21,586 nt of DNA from an uncultured Alistipes sp. (lineage in GTDB: Bacteria; Bacteroidota; Bacteroidia; Bacteroidales; Rikenellaceae): positions 1 to 21,586 of the forward strand of contig CAJUIE010000015.1 of assembly GCA_910586375.1 (NCBI GenBank). The letters are read 5' to 3'. The stretch's first letter is position 1, and every line of letters starts with the position of its first letter. Shown piece by piece: positions 21,473-21,586 of the stretch. The position numbers were made by a program, and so were the translations under genes. The notes under the pieces are model-generated. The model made no database searches and was not told the DNA's origin. It worked only from the letters and a program-made list of their open reading frames with translations.

Positions 21473-21586
21473 TTTATTTGCATTTGCCGAGGCGGAGTAT
21501 CTAAGGCGCAGCCAAAGTACGATTAAGCCGAGAGCAAAAAAAAGAATTTATTCATTTTTTGCCGAGGCGCAGTATCTAAGACGAAG
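21441..21586. repeat. Dispersed fold-back promoter units, two in tandem, running off the window
   Basis: Unit A is 21441-21512 and unit B is 21513-21586. Both run CAAAG(A)TACGATTAAGCC, GAGAGCAAA, a palindromic AT-rich centre, TTTGCCGAGGCG, then AGTATCTAAG. The centres differ but each stays self-complementary (A: CAAAT/ATTTG; B: GAAT/ATTC inside GCAAAAAA/TTTTTTGC). Related copies occur at 5385-5490 and, decayed, at 3924-3974. Confidence 0.78.

Overview
The window reads as chromosomal DNA of a Bacteroidales bacterium, most likely Alistipes or another Rikenellaceae (inference). The reasons are a fairly high GC content with strong GC-rich codon use, Bacteroidetes-type promoters (a TTTG box about 20 bases before TAnnTTTG), starts without clear Shine-Dalgarno sequences, and Bacteroidetes-specific protein families (DUF4988-like and BACON lipoproteins, DUF4886, phosphodiester glycosidase lipoproteins). 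I see no rRNA, tRNA, CRISPR array, transposase or phage gene.

Layout. (1) 1-1629, minus: a two-gene lipoprotein operon with a phosphodiester glycosidase followed by a family-10-glycosylhydrolase-like protein cut by the window edge. Diverging from it, 1879-3738 plus, is a sodium:solute symporter with a strong terminator. (2) 3787-5367: a ROK-family regulator (minus) with a degenerate FISUMP-type cassette directly behind its stop codon. Diverging from it, 5659-7851 plus, is a large surface lipoprotein (coiled coil/DUF4988, BACON, propeller-like C-terminus). (3) 7969-14125, minus: a compact six-gene chain lptB-aroA-aroC-prmC-recX-M23 peptidase in which every junction overlaps. (4) 14226-17671, plus: recQ, two tiny two-helix membrane proteins, and rsmA. 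(5) 17672-18103: convergent intergenic DNA with nested palindromes and a second FISUMP cassette. (6) 18104-21434, minus: two M16 peptidase-family genes (one catalytic, one lacking the zinc motif) and a DUF4886 SGNH-like protein.

The most interesting part lies between the genes. Two cassettes (3976-4166 and 17898-18095, both minus) encode the last ~65 residues of a FISUMP-like surface protein. They sit at or within about 11 bases of the stop codon of an unrelated gene and have no gene body of their own. They align without gaps at about 80% identity, yet 30 of 38 differences fall in codon positions 1 and 2, and the ends are an invariant GC-rich 20-mer. This is the pattern expected of variable regions of a diversity-generating retroelement whose template and reverse transcriptase would lie elsewhere (inference).

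A second dispersed element, a ~75-base fold-back unit, lies directly upstream of the ROK gene (5385-5490) and of the M16 operon (21441-21586, in tandem). It carries the promoter of each gene with identical box spacing. A decayed copy lies inside an 81-base insertion that interrupts the tail of the first cassette.
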